Below are positions 39,303 through 48,831 of a stretch of DNA of 64,000 bases, piece by piece (position 1 is the stretch's first letter; the number at the start of each line of letters is the position of its first letter). The stretch lies in NCBI GenBank assembly GCA_903879715.1, contig CAIRMR010000204.1, positions 30,760-94,759 of the forward strand, in the 5' to 3' direction. This DNA comes from an uncultured Bacteroidales bacterium. GTDB taxonomy: Bacteria > Bacteroidota > Bacteroidia > Bacteroidales > UBA4417. The notes under the pieces are model-generated. The model saw nothing but the letters and a program-made list of their open reading frames with translations. It was not told the DNA's origin and made no database searches. The position numbers and the translations under genes were made by a program.

Positions 39303-40970
39303 TTATTTGTATCCTTCATTATGCACGCTTTTCACTGCCCTTCCTGAAGGGTCGTTCTGGTTGCGGAACGAAGCGTCCCACGCAAGCGCTTCGGGAGTGC
39401 TGCAAGCTACCGATGGTACCGATGGCACGCATTGCGCCGCTGCATCCGAAGGGAAATGATCGGCAAAAATGGAACGGTAATAATACTCTTCTTTTACCCG
39501 TGGCGGATTAATAGGGAAGCGGTATTTCGCGTTGGCCAGTTGTTCGTCGGTAACCTGTGAAGCGGTAAGTTCCTTCAACGTATCAATCCAGCTATAGCCA
39601 ACGCCATCGGAGAATTGTTCTTTCTGTCGCCAGGCAATGCTCGCCGGCAGATAATCCTCGAAGGCTTTGCGGAGTATCCATTTCTCCATTTTACCGTCTT
39701 TCGCCATTTTGTCTTCAGGATTCAGGCGCATGGCAACGTCCATAAATTCTTTGTCGAGGAAAGGAACGCGGCCCTCAACACCCCATGCTGCCAGCGATTT
39801 GTTAGCCCGTAGGCAATCATACAAATGCAGTTTCGACAATTTCCGTACTGTTTCCTCGTGAAACGATTTGGCATCCGGAGCCTTATGGAAATAGAGGTAA
39901 CCGCCAAAAATTTCATCGGCGCCTTCGCCCGAAAGCACCATTTTTATTCCCATCGATTTTATAACCCTCGACATCAGGTACATAGGCGTCGAAGCGCGTA
40001 TGGTAGTAACGTCGTAGGTTTCGAGATGGTAAACCACATCGCGTAAAGCATCCAGGGCTTCCTGTATGGTGAATTCAATTTCGTGGTGTACCGACCCAAT
40101 ATGATCAGCCACAATCCGCGAAGCTGCCAGGTCGGGCGAACCTTTGAGGCCAACTGCAAATGAGTGAAGCTGGGGATACCAGGCTTCCTGCAGATCGTGC
40201 GATTCAATACGGCGGGCGGCATATTTTTTTGCGATAGCTGAAATAACCGAAGAGTCAAGACCTCCTGACAGCAAAACACCGTAAGGAACGTCGGACATCA
40301 GCTGACGGTGAACGGCTTCTTCCAAAGCTACACGCAATTCGTGAATATTGCTCTGATTGTCTTTTACGGCTGAAAAATCTTCCCAGTCGCGCTTGTACCA
40401 TTTACGCATTTCACCGTCTTTACTGTAGAGGTAATGGCCTGGCAAAAACTCCTCGATGCGGTTGCAGGTGCCTTCGAGGGCTTTGAGTTCTGATGCCACG
40501 TAAAAATTGCCGAACTTGTCCCATCCCATGTACATAGGAATGATTCCAATGTGATCGCGGGCAATGAGGTAACAGTCGTTTTCGACATCGTACAGGGCAA
40601 AAGCAAAAATGCCGCTCAGGTCCTCGATGAAATCAATTCCTTTTTCGCGGTACAGGGCCAGAATTATCTCGCAATCGGAATGTGTAAGAAACTCATAGTC
40701 ATTTTTTAAGGTTTTGCGAAGATCCAGGTGATTGTAAATCTCACCGTTAACGGACAAAATCAGTTTTCCATCTTTACTCTTCAGCGGCTGTCCTCCCGAT
40801 TGTGGATCGACAATGGAAAGGCGCTCATGAGCCAGGATGGCTTTTTCGCCACAGTAAATACCCGACCAGTCCGGCCCGCGGTGGCGTATCTTTTTCGACA
40901 TTTCAAGTACCTGCAACCTTAAATCCTGCGAAGCCGTCTTCAGCTCAAAAACTCCTACAATTCCACACAT
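39303..40970 (-). CDS. asnB: Asparagine synthase (glutamine-hydrolyzing)
   Basis: MCGIVGVFELK, RHRGPDWSGIY, LSIVDPQSGGQPL, GVLLSGGLDSSVISAIA, VLSGEGADEIFGGYLYFHKAP. Confidence 0.97.
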   Translation of the reverse strand: MCGIVGVFELKTASQDLRLQVLEMSKKIRHRGPDWSGIYCGEKAILAHERLSIVDPQSGGQPLKSKDGKLILSVNGEIYNHLDLRKTLKNDYEFLTHSDCEIILALYREKGIDFIEDLSGIFAFALYDVENDCYLIARDHIGIIPMYMGWDKFGNFYVASELKALEGTCNRIEEFLPGHYLYSKDGEMRKWYKRDWEDFSAVKDNQSNIHELRVALEEAVHRQLMSDVPYGVLLSGGLDSSVISAIAKKYAARRIESHDLQEAWYPQLHSFAVGLKGSPDLAASRIVADHIGSVHHEIEFTIQEALDALRDVVYHLETYDVTTIRASTPMYLMSRVIKSMGIKMVLSGEGADEIFGGYLYFHKAPDAKSFHEETVRKLSKLHLYDCLRANKSLAAWGVEGRVPFLDKEFMDVAMRLNPEDKMAKDGKMEKWILRKAFEDYLPASIAWRQKEQFSDGVGYSWIDTLKELTASQVTDEQLANAKYRFPINPPRVKEEYYYRSIFADHFPSDAAAQCVPSVPSVACSTPEALAWDASFRNQNDPSGRAVKSVHNEGYK

Positions 40971-41022
40971 AAAATTTATTTTTTAAAGTAAAACATTACA
41001 TCAACCGTTCACACAGGGCAAT

Positions 41023-41049
41023 AAAAAAGGCCTTCCTGTAAGGAAAGCC
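41023..41049 (-). terminator. Intrinsic terminator in the asnB 5' leader (proposed attenuator 3:4 hairpin)
   Basis: GGCTTTCC-TTACA-GGAAGGCC-TTTTTT on minus strand. Confidence 0.85.
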
Positions 41050-41081
41050 ACTTATGATTTTTCAAACACAATACAGCTTTC

Positions 41082-41132
41082 CTAATCCGCCAGGGGATTA
41101 TAATTATTGAAAAGTGTATTATGATTTAACAT
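41082..41132 (-). CDS. Putative Asn-rich leader peptide MLNHNTLFNNYNPLAD* of asnB
   Basis: ATG TTA AAT CAT AAT ACA CTT TTC AAT AAT TAT AAT CCC CTG GCG GAT TAG; five Asn codons of 16; lies between a promoter-like element and a terminator. Confidence 0.7.
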   Translation of the reverse strand: MLNHNTLFNNYNPLAD

Positions 41133-41155
41133 TTTGCCTGTATTAGTTTGTGGCA

Positions 41156-41189
41156 CAAAGATAATAAGAAATGATTATATACTGACAAA
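41156..41189 (-). promoter_or_regulatory. Bacteroidetes-type promoter for asnB leader (-33 TTTG, -7 TATCTTTG)
   Basis: TTTG (41189-41186) then 22 nt then TATCTTTG (41163-41156), matching TAnnTTTG. Confidence 0.6.
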
Positions 41190-41219
41190 AATAATTTGGT
41201 CTGGATATACATACACTTT

Positions 41220-41930
41220 TTAGAAGAAGCGCTCGTTAATAAATTTCTGAAATTTTTCCTTGTAGTTTTCGGATATGGGAATGTATTCCTTGCCGAAAAC
41301 GATACGGTTGCGTTCGATGGTCTTGATTTTATCCAGGTTCACAATAAAGGAGCGGTGAACACGCATAAATTTAGATTCGGGCAGGTTTTCTTCCAGCGAC
41401 TTCATGCTCATGAGCGAAAGGACAGGTTTTTCATTGTCTTCGAGGCAGAATTTTACATAGTCTTTCAACCCCTCGATATATAGAATATTATTAAAATCAA
41501 TCTGAAGCAGTTTGTAATCCGCTTTTACAAAAATTGAAGTGCGGGTTTCGGGAATTGCAGCTTTTTCGAAGTGCCCGAACCAGCGTTTCGCTTTATTTAC
41601 CGCGTTCAGGAATTCAGGATAACTGATTGGCTTCAGAAGGTAATCCAGCGCATCCACCTTAAATCCTTCGAGTGCGAATTGCTCAAAAGCGGTAGTAAAA
41701 ATCACTTTTGGACCATCCTTCAGGCTTCGTGAAAACTCAAGGCCCGAAAGCCCGGGCATCTGTATGTCAAGAAAAATAATATCCACTTCAGTTTTATCCA
41801 GCATTTCCATAGCCTGGAAGGCACTGCTGCAACGTCCGGCCAGTTCGAGAGAGGGAGTTTTCGAAACGTAACCTTCAAGCAAATCCAGCGCCAGCGGTTC
41901 ATCGTCAACAAGTAAGCAACGGATGGTCAT
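41220..41930 (-). CDS. LytTR-family response regulator
   Basis: CLLVDDEPLALDLLEGYV; IIFLDIQMPGLSG; FMRVHRSFIVNLDKI. Confidence 0.95.
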   Translation of the reverse strand: MTIRCLLVDDEPLALDLLEGYVSKTPSLELAGRCSSAFQAMEMLDKTEVDIIFLDIQMPGLSGLEFSRSLKDGPKVIFTTAFEQFALEGFKVDALDYLLKPISYPEFLNAVNKAKRWFGHFEKAAIPETRTSIFVKADYKLLQIDFNNILYIEGLKDYVKFCLEDNEKPVLSLMSMKSLEENLPESKFMRVHRSFIVNLDKIKTIERNRIVFGKEYIPISENYKEKFQKFINERFF

Positions 41931-41959
41931 GGTTTCTGATGATATTTAATTGGATAAAG

Positions 41960-42145
41960 GTGAAAAGTGAAAAAGTCAAGATCCAAGTCTCAAATTCCAA
42001 GACCCAAATTCCAAGCGCCTAAGATTAGATATTCCCTCATTGTTCCACAGTGTTCTTAGTGCCTCCGTGGTATTTTTATTCCTCTTAAAAGCAGATACTC
42101 CTTCTCTGTGTTCCTCCGCGTTCTCCGTGCCTCCGTGGTAAAAAA
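41960..42145. repeat. Intergenic word repeats (AATTCCAAG and GTGCCTCCGTGGTA families)
   Basis: TCAAATTCCAAGACCCAAATTCCAAG; TAGTGCCTCCGTGGTA and CCGTGCCTCCGTGGTA. Confidence 0.75.
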
Positions 42146-42154
42146 ACCAAATCC

Positions 42155-43219
42155 CTATTTCTCCGAACCTGTTTTCAAAGTCAGTGTTGAAACATATTTT
42201 TCACCAATTTCTTCAATAGTAAGCTCAAAAGCTGATGGATAAATCAGCTCAAGCCGCTTACGCAGATTGATAAGGCCAATGCCTGATCCGCTTTTATCCG
42301 CTTCAGGTTTAGGGAAATTGCTGTTTTCGACGCGGCATTCCAGTTCGTTGGCGCCGGTCATGCTGATGCGGATCGAAATATATGAAGGAAGTACAGGACT
42401 AACACCATGCTTAAACGCGTTTTCGACCAGCGAAATAAAGAGCAGAGGCGCAATTGTAATACTTTCGTCGGCATTCAATATTTCCGTATCCAGTTTTACA
42501 TGCGACGGAAGCCGCAGGCTCATCAGTTTAATATAATTTGTGGTGAAATTGAGATCCTTGCTCAAGGGAACTTTGGGATGATCGCTTTCATACAACACAT
42601 ACCGGATCAGGTTACTGAGCTGGTGAACCGCATTCTGAGCGTTTTCCTGGTTGATCGAAATCAGGGAATATATATTGTTAAGTGTATTGAAAAGGAAGTG
42701 AGGATTAAGCTGGTGTTTCAGGTTCTGAAGTTCCGATTCGATATGAAGTTTTTCGAGTTCTTTTTGTTCGGCCTGCGATTGGTACCATTGGGTTGTCATT
42801 TTTATGGCTGTTGATAAACCTGCTGTAACACTCATCGAAATTATATCGCGGTACAGGATTATTTCCCTCATTTTATCTTTGGGAGGGACATGTTTATTGG
42901 TTGATAACTGAGCATAGTAGGAAGAAAAGAAGAATTGCCTGATTAAATCCATTACCAATAAGCACAAGGCAAACAGTATGAGATTGGCCAGGAAAAACTG
43001 CCAGATTTTTTTGTTGAAAAGATACCGGCGTATGATCAGGAAGTAATTGGTATAGAATACAACCATCAGGAAAACGATAGGCAGCGAGAAATCCAGGTAT
43101 CGTATTATATTCCTTTCACCTTCACTGTAGATGAAGATCAATGGGAAAAACAGAATAATTCCCCATAGGATTAAGTGTATTGAAAGCTGAACAGAGCTGT
43201 TTTTTCGTGTTTCAGACAT
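42155..43219 (-). CDS. LytS-type sensor histidine kinase
   Basis: LKHQLNPHFLFNTLNNIYSLI; APLLFISLVENAFKHG; GSGIGLINLRKRLELIYP. Confidence 0.92.
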   Translation of the reverse strand: MSETRKNSSVQLSIHLILWGIILFFPLIFIYSEGERNIIRYLDFSLPIVFLMVVFYTNYFLIIRRYLFNKKIWQFFLANLILFALCLLVMDLIRQFFFSSYYAQLSTNKHVPPKDKMREIILYRDIISMSVTAGLSTAIKMTTQWYQSQAEQKELEKLHIESELQNLKHQLNPHFLFNTLNNIYSLISINQENAQNAVHQLSNLIRYVLYESDHPKVPLSKDLNFTTNYIKLMSLRLPSHVKLDTEILNADESITIAPLLFISLVENAFKHGVSPVLPSYISIRISMTGANELECRVENSNFPKPEADKSGSGIGLINLRKRLELIYPSAFELTIEEIGEKYVSTLTLKTGSEK

Positions 43220-43264
43220 GGCTGGATTTTAAGCTGTTTTCTTATATTTGATTTTGTGACAGGT

Positions 43265-43402
43265 GACTTGATTCCTTCCCTTCGGCTGGCTTCGGTTGGC
43301 TTCGGCTTCGCTCAGCCAACGCAGCTCAGCCGCCGCCGTTCAGGGTAAAGTTTGCGAATTGTATTTCACATCCGACATCCCACATCCCACATCCGACATC
43401 CT
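43265..43402. repeat. Intergenic word repeats (CTTCGGCTGGCTTCGG and ACATCCCACATCCGAC families)
   Basis: TTCGGCTGGCTTCGGTTGGCTTCGGCTTCGCTCAGCC; CACATCCGACATCCCACATCCCACATCCGACATCC. Confidence 0.75.
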
Positions 43403-44626
43403 TTATTCATACCTGATAGCATCAATCGGATCGAGGTTAGCCGCTTTTTTGGCCGGATACCATCCGAAAAACACTCCCGTAAAAGTACAAACTGCAAACG
43501 ATAAAACAATAGATGAAGTTGTAATTACAATCGGCCAGTTGAGCATGCTTTTTATGATAAACGAGCTTCCAACCCCGATGGCAACGCCGATAATACCTCC
43601 GACAATACTTATCAGTACCGCTTCAATTAAAAACTGGGTCAGAATATCGAGTCCGCGGGCACCAACAGCCATTCGAAGGCCTATTTCGCGGGTACGTTCC
43701 GTTACCGAAACAAACATGATATTCATAATTCCTATACCACCAACTATTAGTGAAATTCCTGCTATTACAGCCAGCAAAATCGTCATTACTGAATTGGTGC
43801 TGCTGAACATGGTTAGCATTTCCTTTTGCGAACGCACATGAAAATCATCGTCATCACCTTCTTTTATCTTGTGCTGAACCCGGAGTATAGCTTCCATTTC
43901 CGCTTTGGCTTTATCGCTTACATCTTCTGTAGTTGCTGAGCAATAAATTCCGTTTAAATAAGTAATTGCCACCACACGTTTTTGAACCGTTGTATAAGGT
44001 GCAAGCAGAACATCGTCCTGGTCCTGGCCCATGCCGTTTTCACCTTTTTCGGTCAACACACCGATTACTTCGAATGGTATTTTATTGTAACGGATTGATT
44101 TACCGACCGGGTCAGCGCCTTCGCCAAAAAGTTCTTCTACTACCGTTTGCCCAAGCAGACATACTTTTGCAGCTGAATTTATTTCCCTTTCGGTAAAAAT
44201 TCTGCCACTTTGGATTCCATACTTGCGGATAGAAAGGTAATCCTGGTTAACTCCCTGCATGCCCACCGGCCAGTTGTTAGCTCCGTAGATAGATTGTCCG
44301 CTGGCATTAACCATAGGTGAGATGGCTGAAATGTAGTTGCTTTGCGCTTTCAGAGCATCATAATCTTCGAGTACCATCGATTGATTGGCGGAAGCCGACA
44401 TCCTGGCACCACCTGAGAACATATCAGCACCCGGTTGCACCATAATCATATTGGACCCCATTTTCGAAATCTCGTCCTGTATGCTCTTTTTTGAGCCTTG
44501 CCCGATGGCCAGCATTGCGATGACTGCCGCCACGCCGATGATAATTCCCAGCATGGTTAGCAGTGCCCTGAACTTGTTACTCACGAGGGCTTTAAGTGAT
44601 ATCCTGAAAAGATTTGCTATGTTCAT
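43403..44626 (-). CDS. MacB-like ABC transporter permease
   Basis: LVSNKFRALLTMLGIIIGVAAVIAMLAIGQG; GIGIMNIMFVSVTERTREIGLRMAVGAR. Confidence 0.95.
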   Translation of the reverse strand: MNIANLFRISLKALVSNKFRALLTMLGIIIGVAAVIAMLAIGQGSKKSIQDEISKMGSNMIMVQPGADMFSGGARMSASANQSMVLEDYDALKAQSNYISAISPMVNASGQSIYGANNWPVGMQGVNQDYLSIRKYGIQSGRIFTEREINSAAKVCLLGQTVVEELFGEGADPVGKSIRYNKIPFEVIGVLTEKGENGMGQDQDDVLLAPYTTVQKRVVAITYLNGIYCSATTEDVSDKAKAEMEAILRVQHKIKEGDDDDFHVRSQKEMLTMFSSTNSVMTILLAVIAGISLIVGGIGIMNIMFVSVTERTREIGLRMAVGARGLDILTQFLIEAVLISIVGGIIGVAIGVGSSFIIKSMLNWPIVITTSSIVLSFAVCTFTGVFFGWYPAKKAANLDPIDAIRYE

Positions 44627-44639
44627 GATTTTATTTTTT

Positions 44640-44816
44640 TACCTCATTGTCTCCCTTCTCCAGTCTTCGACTTGCTTCGGCAAAAGCTCAGCAGCCACCG
44701 CTCAGCCATCGGATAGGAAAGATTGCTTTTACTCTATAATGGCTTTGTGGACCGACGAATTCTTGTTCAATTAAGTCGCCTCTCGCCCCTTCGCCCCTCA
44801 CCCTTTCGCCCCTCAA
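44640..44816. repeat. Intergenic word repeats (CAGCCACCGCTCAGCC and CGCCCCTTCGCCCC families)
   Basis: GCTCAGCAGCCACCGCTCAGCC; CGCCTCTCGCCCCTTCGCCCCTCACCCTTTCGCCCC. Confidence 0.75.
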
Positions 44817-45563
44817 CTAATAAGTATCTACCTCCACGGGCAATAAAGCCAGCGATTCCGCAGCCGAACCAACTTTTTCTCTTTTTTCATCCTTTGTTAT
44901 CCTTCCATCACGAAGCATAATGCTGCGTTGGCTGAACAAGGCAATATCCGGTTCGTGGGTTACAAATGCTATGGTTTTACCCTCGGAATTCAGTTGCTGA
45001 AACAACGACATAATTTCGTAGGAAGTTCGTGTGTCGAGGTTACCGGTGGCTTCGTCGGCAAGGATAATTACCGGGTCGTTAACAAGAGCCCGGGCGATGG
45101 CAACACGTTGCTGCTGTCCGCCCGACATCTGGTTCGGCATATGGTGCATACGTTCGGCAAGTCCAACAGATTCGAGAACGTGCATGGCTTTCTCGCGGCG
45201 CTCTTTGGCTGAAACTGCTGAATTATACATCAAAGGCAGTTCCACATTTTCGAGGGCGGTGGTACGGGGCAGCAGGTTATAGGTTTGAAAAACGAAGCCA
45301 ATCTTCATATTCCTGAGTTTTGCCCTTTCGTTTTTCGACATGGATCGTACTGGTATGCCATCAAGCAGGTATTCTCCTTCTGTTGGCGTATCCAGGCATC
45401 CGAGAATATTCAGAAGCGTAGATTTACCTGAACCGCTGGTTCCCATTATGGTAACAAATTCGCCTTGCTGTACCGTAAAGGAAATTCCCCTGAGTGCCAG
45501 TACTCTCTGGTCGCCAACTATAAACTCCCGTTTTAAGTGGTCAACTTTTATTATGTCAGTCAT
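44817..45563 (-). CDS. MacB/LolD-like ABC transporter ATP-binding protein
   Basis: [55 protein letters not shown]. Confidence 0.96.
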   Translation of the reverse strand: MTDIIKVDHLKREFIVGDQRVLALRGISFTVQQGEFVTIMGTSGSGKSTLLNILGCLDTPTEGEYLLDGIPVRSMSKNERAKLRNMKIGFVFQTYNLLPRTTALENVELPLMYNSAVSAKERREKAMHVLESVGLAERMHHMPNQMSGGQQQRVAIARALVNDPVIILADEATGNLDTRTSYEIMSLFQQLNSEGKTIAFVTHEPDIALFSQRSIMLRDGRITKDEKREKVGSAAESLALLPVEVDTY

Positions 45564-45689
45564 GATATCGTATGCCGGGTTTTATTCCGACGATTTTAAA
45601 AGTTTCATTAATCACCCTTTGCTATATTGTGAAAGGAGTATTCTTAATGTAAAAAAAATCCTTTTATCTTTTTCCAAATCTTCATAATC

Positions 45690-45765
45690 CTCATGTCAAC
45701 CCATCACTCCATTTCTCCATCTCTCCATCGCCCCTTCGCCAGGTCGCCAGGTCGCCCCTCGCCTG
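45690..45765. repeat. Intergenic word repeat (CGCCCCTTCGCCAGGTCGCC family)
   Basis: CCATTTCTCCATCTCTCCATCGCCCCTTCGCCAGGTCGCCAGGTCGCCCC. Confidence 0.7.
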
Positions 45766-45766
45766 A

Positions 45767-47044
45767 CTATTTCTTTGTCGAACTCCCCGGTCGTTTTGGC
45801 ATAAACGGGCTGCTTGCCGTTTCCGCTTTTACTTCCGAAGCTTTTACCTGTTCCATTGAAACAACAACTACCTGGCCTTCTTTAAGTCCCGAGATAATTT
45901 CTACATTGGTTTCGTCGGTCATGCCGGTTTTTACCCGGACAGGATAAATGGAATCGCCTTCTTTTACCCAAACGGTTTTAGACGCAAGAGATTCATCTGT
46001 TTTTACACCACCATTAAGGCTGGTTTCCGGAGGTTGAAGAATCCCTGTCGCAGGAGCGGCTTTTGCTCCTCCAACCTGCTGTTGCTCTGCAGTTGGAACG
46101 GCTGGTGCCATCTGAGCCATCAAAGTGCTGTCGGGTTTGAATCTCAACGCTTTTGCAGGAACAGTTAATACATTTTCAACTTGCTGGGTATAGGCAATAA
46201 TGCTTGCTGTGAGTCCCGGTTTAAGTTTCAGATCGGGATTTGGAGCATCAACAACCACGCTGTAAGTAACTACATTTGATGTGGTAACAGCCAGTAACCT
46301 GATCTGTTTTATGGTTCCTATGAAATTATCGTCGGGGTAAGCATCCACAGTAAAAGTAACTTTCTGACCTTCTTTAACCTGTCCGATATCGGCTTCATCC
46401 ACATTGGCCACAACCTGCATTTTGGTCAGATCCTGGGCTATGGTAAAAAGGGTTGGCGTACTGAAACTGGCTGCCACTGTTTGTCCTTCATCCACCGCGC
46501 GGCTGAGTACAACTCCGTCGATAGGTGAATAAATCATCGTATAGCCAAGGTTTGTATTCGCCCTGTTCACTTCCGAAGTCATTTTGGCTAAATTTGCTTT
46601 CGCGTTGCTGTATTGATACAGTGCAGCTTCGTAATCGGTTTTGCTTACAGCCTGTTTTTCGTAGAGCTCCTTAATACGGTTGTAAGTGGCTTCCTGGTAA
46701 GTGGCAGCGCTGGCCGCCGATTCCAGGTCAGCTTTCATCGAAGCTAATGAGGCCAGCAACGGAGTTTTGTCTAATTCTGCCAAAAGATCACCTTTTTTAA
46801 CTATGGAATTGTAATCCACATAAATTTTCTTGATAACGCCCGAAACCTGGGTTCCGACACTCACCTGTTTCACGGGTTCAACCGTACCGGTTGCAGTTAC
46901 CGTATTGCTGATGGTTGCACGCGCAACAACAGCCGTTGAATATGTTGTTACGGTATTGTTGTTTCCCCTGAAGAAAAACCAGTAAACTGCTGCTGCTGCG
47001 AGCAAGCCTGCGACTGTGAAGCTTAGAATTCTGTATTTTTTCAT
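45767..47044 (-). CDS. HlyD/MacA-type periplasmic adaptor
   Basis: ISNTVTATGTVEPVKQVSVGTQVSGVIKKIYVDYNSIVKKGDLLAELD; YSPIDGVVLSRAVDEGQTV. Confidence 0.94.
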   Translation of the reverse strand: MKKYRILSFTVAGLLAAAAVYWFFFRGNNNTVTTYSTAVVARATISNTVTATGTVEPVKQVSVGTQVSGVIKKIYVDYNSIVKKGDLLAELDKTPLLASLASMKADLESAASAATYQEATYNRIKELYEKQAVSKTDYEAALYQYSNAKANLAKMTSEVNRANTNLGYTMIYSPIDGVVLSRAVDEGQTVAASFSTPTLFTIAQDLTKMQVVANVDEADIGQVKEGQKVTFTVDAYPDDNFIGTIKQIRLLAVTTSNVVTYSVVVDAPNPDLKLKPGLTASIIAYTQQVENVLTVPAKALRFKPDSTLMAQMAPAVPTAEQQQVGGAKAAPATGILQPPETSLNGGVKTDESLASKTVWVKEGDSIYPVRVKTGMTDETNVEIISGLKEGQVVVVSMEQVKASEVKAETASSPFMPKRPGSSTKK

Positions 47045-47099
47045 TGTTTTTGGATTTTACGGATTCGCTATTCGTATTTTTTTTGTATTCGTTTTCTTT

Positions 47100-47245
47100 G
47101 ATTTGGCTGGAAGTCGGGAGTCGGAAGTCGGAAGAAAATCTCTTTTCATACTTCATTCTATCTCATACTTCATCTTATCTCGTTCTCTTAACTTCGGACT
47201 TCCGTCTTCCGTCTTCGGACTTCCGTCTTCGGACTTCCGACCTTT
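47100..47245. repeat. Intergenic word repeats (GGAAGTCGGA / TCGGACTTCCGTCTTC family)
   Basis: GAAGTCGGGAGTCGGAAGTCGGAAG ... CTTCGGACTTCCGTCTTCCGTCTTCGGACTTCCGTCTTCGGACTTCCG. Confidence 0.75.
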
Positions 47246-47250
47246 CTCCC

Positions 47251-48576
47251 TTAAAGCTCAATCGGCTTATTCTGATAAAAATCAAGGATTTTATAATTCA
47301 GAATTGCCGCGTACTTTGCCTGCAGGTATTCCTGTTGAGCAGTGAGGTAATTGGTTTTCTCCGTGAGCAGCTCAACTGTGTTTTTCATCCCAAGGTTGAA
47401 TTGTTCCTCAATAAGGGAATAACTGACCAAAGTGAATTTAAGCTGTTCGGAAGCCGCCTGGAAACGGCTTTGTGCCGATGCCGCATCGAGATAAGCTGTT
47501 TCAACTTCGGTGAGCAGGTTAGTCTGGATTTCGGCATACGAAAGTTTCGCTGTTTCAATCCCGATCTGAGCTTTCGATAAGGATGATTTTACCTGCTTTT
47601 TATTGAAGATCGGAATGTTGAGGCTGAGGCCCGCGTTCTGGTAAAAATTGTTGCCTAGCTGGGTGGCATAATTGCCGGATACCAGTGAATTATGACCCGT
47701 TGCCAGGCTGGCACTCAGCGAAAGGCTGGGAAGCAATCCGGATTTGGCAATATCCAGATCAATGGCAGCAACAGCCATATTTACTTTGCTGTTTTCAACT
47801 TCAGGCATGGTGTTAAGAGCCGTATTGAAAACGTCCTGTTTCACCGGCAATGCTTTTAAAACCTGGTTATCATCCAGTACCGGGAATTTTACAACAAGTG
47901 TATCGTTAATACCTAACTGTAATAATTGTTTTAACTGAAGTTTCAGCAGGTTCAATGTGTTGTTGGCCAAAACCAGTGCATATTTATCCTTGCTGTATTG
48001 CGATTGAACCTGGGCGTAATTGCTTTCGGCAATATACCCCGACTCAAATAATATCTTTGCGCGCTTGTATTGCGTTTCGGACGAGATCAGGGTGTTTTCG
48101 GCATTTACAACCGATTCTTTAGCATACAGGATTTTAAGATAGGCGGCAGTTATGGTAAGTTCCATGTTATTTTCTTCTTGTTTTACGGTCAGTTCGCCCG
48201 ATTTCACCAAAAGTTCCTTTTGCGAAATCGTGTTATTAAGTTTGTTGCCGTTGTATAAAACCATTTCCGACTGCAGGGAATAATTTCCTGTAAAGGATTG
48301 TTCCTGGCTACTGCCCGAAGCTGCCATCTGGTTGGTGAAGGACTGGCCGATTCCGCCATTCAGGCTGGGAAGTTTTTCGGCTTTGCTTTGTTCGAAGGTT
48401 ACTTTGCCGATTTCAACGGATTGCTGCTGCATTTTAATCTGGATATTGTTTTCCAGTGCGTAGTTAATACAGCTTCGCAGATCCCATTCTTTGGGTTTCT
48501 GCTGTCCGGAAATTGTTGGAGCAATACTTATGAATCCAAGCAGAATGATGAATGATATTAGACTTTTACTTTTCAT
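47251..48576 (-). CDS. TolC-family outer membrane efflux protein
   Basis: Signal peptide; WDLRSCINYALENNIQIKMQQQSVEIGKVTFEQSKAEKLPSLNGGIG; two OEP repeats. Confidence 0.92.
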   Translation of the reverse strand: MKSKSLISFIILLGFISIAPTISGQQKPKEWDLRSCINYALENNIQIKMQQQSVEIGKVTFEQSKAEKLPSLNGGIGQSFTNQMAASGSSQEQSFTGNYSLQSEMVLYNGNKLNNTISQKELLVKSGELTVKQEENNMELTITAAYLKILYAKESVVNAENTLISSETQYKRAKILFESGYIAESNYAQVQSQYSKDKYALVLANNTLNLLKLQLKQLLQLGINDTLVVKFPVLDDNQVLKALPVKQDVFNTALNTMPEVENSKVNMAVAAIDLDIAKSGLLPSLSLSASLATGHNSLVSGNYATQLGNNFYQNAGLSLNIPIFNKKQVKSSLSKAQIGIETAKLSYAEIQTNLLTEVETAYLDAASAQSRFQAASEQLKFTLVSYSLIEEQFNLGMKNTVELLTEKTNYLTAQQEYLQAKYAAILNYKILDFYQNKPIEL

Positions 48577-48831
48577 TATCGTATTCTTTGATTTAACGAA
48601 GCAAAAGTATACCCACCCAGATATAGTTAAAAATTATATATAAGTTAAGGGAGAGTTTATGGATAAAGAGGGGAAATTTATCGACGAAACAAAAACTACA
48701 TTTTGCTTTCAGGACTAAGTCAGGTTCAAAATGTGAGAGTTGCGACAGGTAAAAAGACCGATAATCCACAGATTAAATTCTCTGGTTAAAAGAAAGTTTA
48801 CCTTTACAGATCAAATTTTAAAAAAGAAGGA

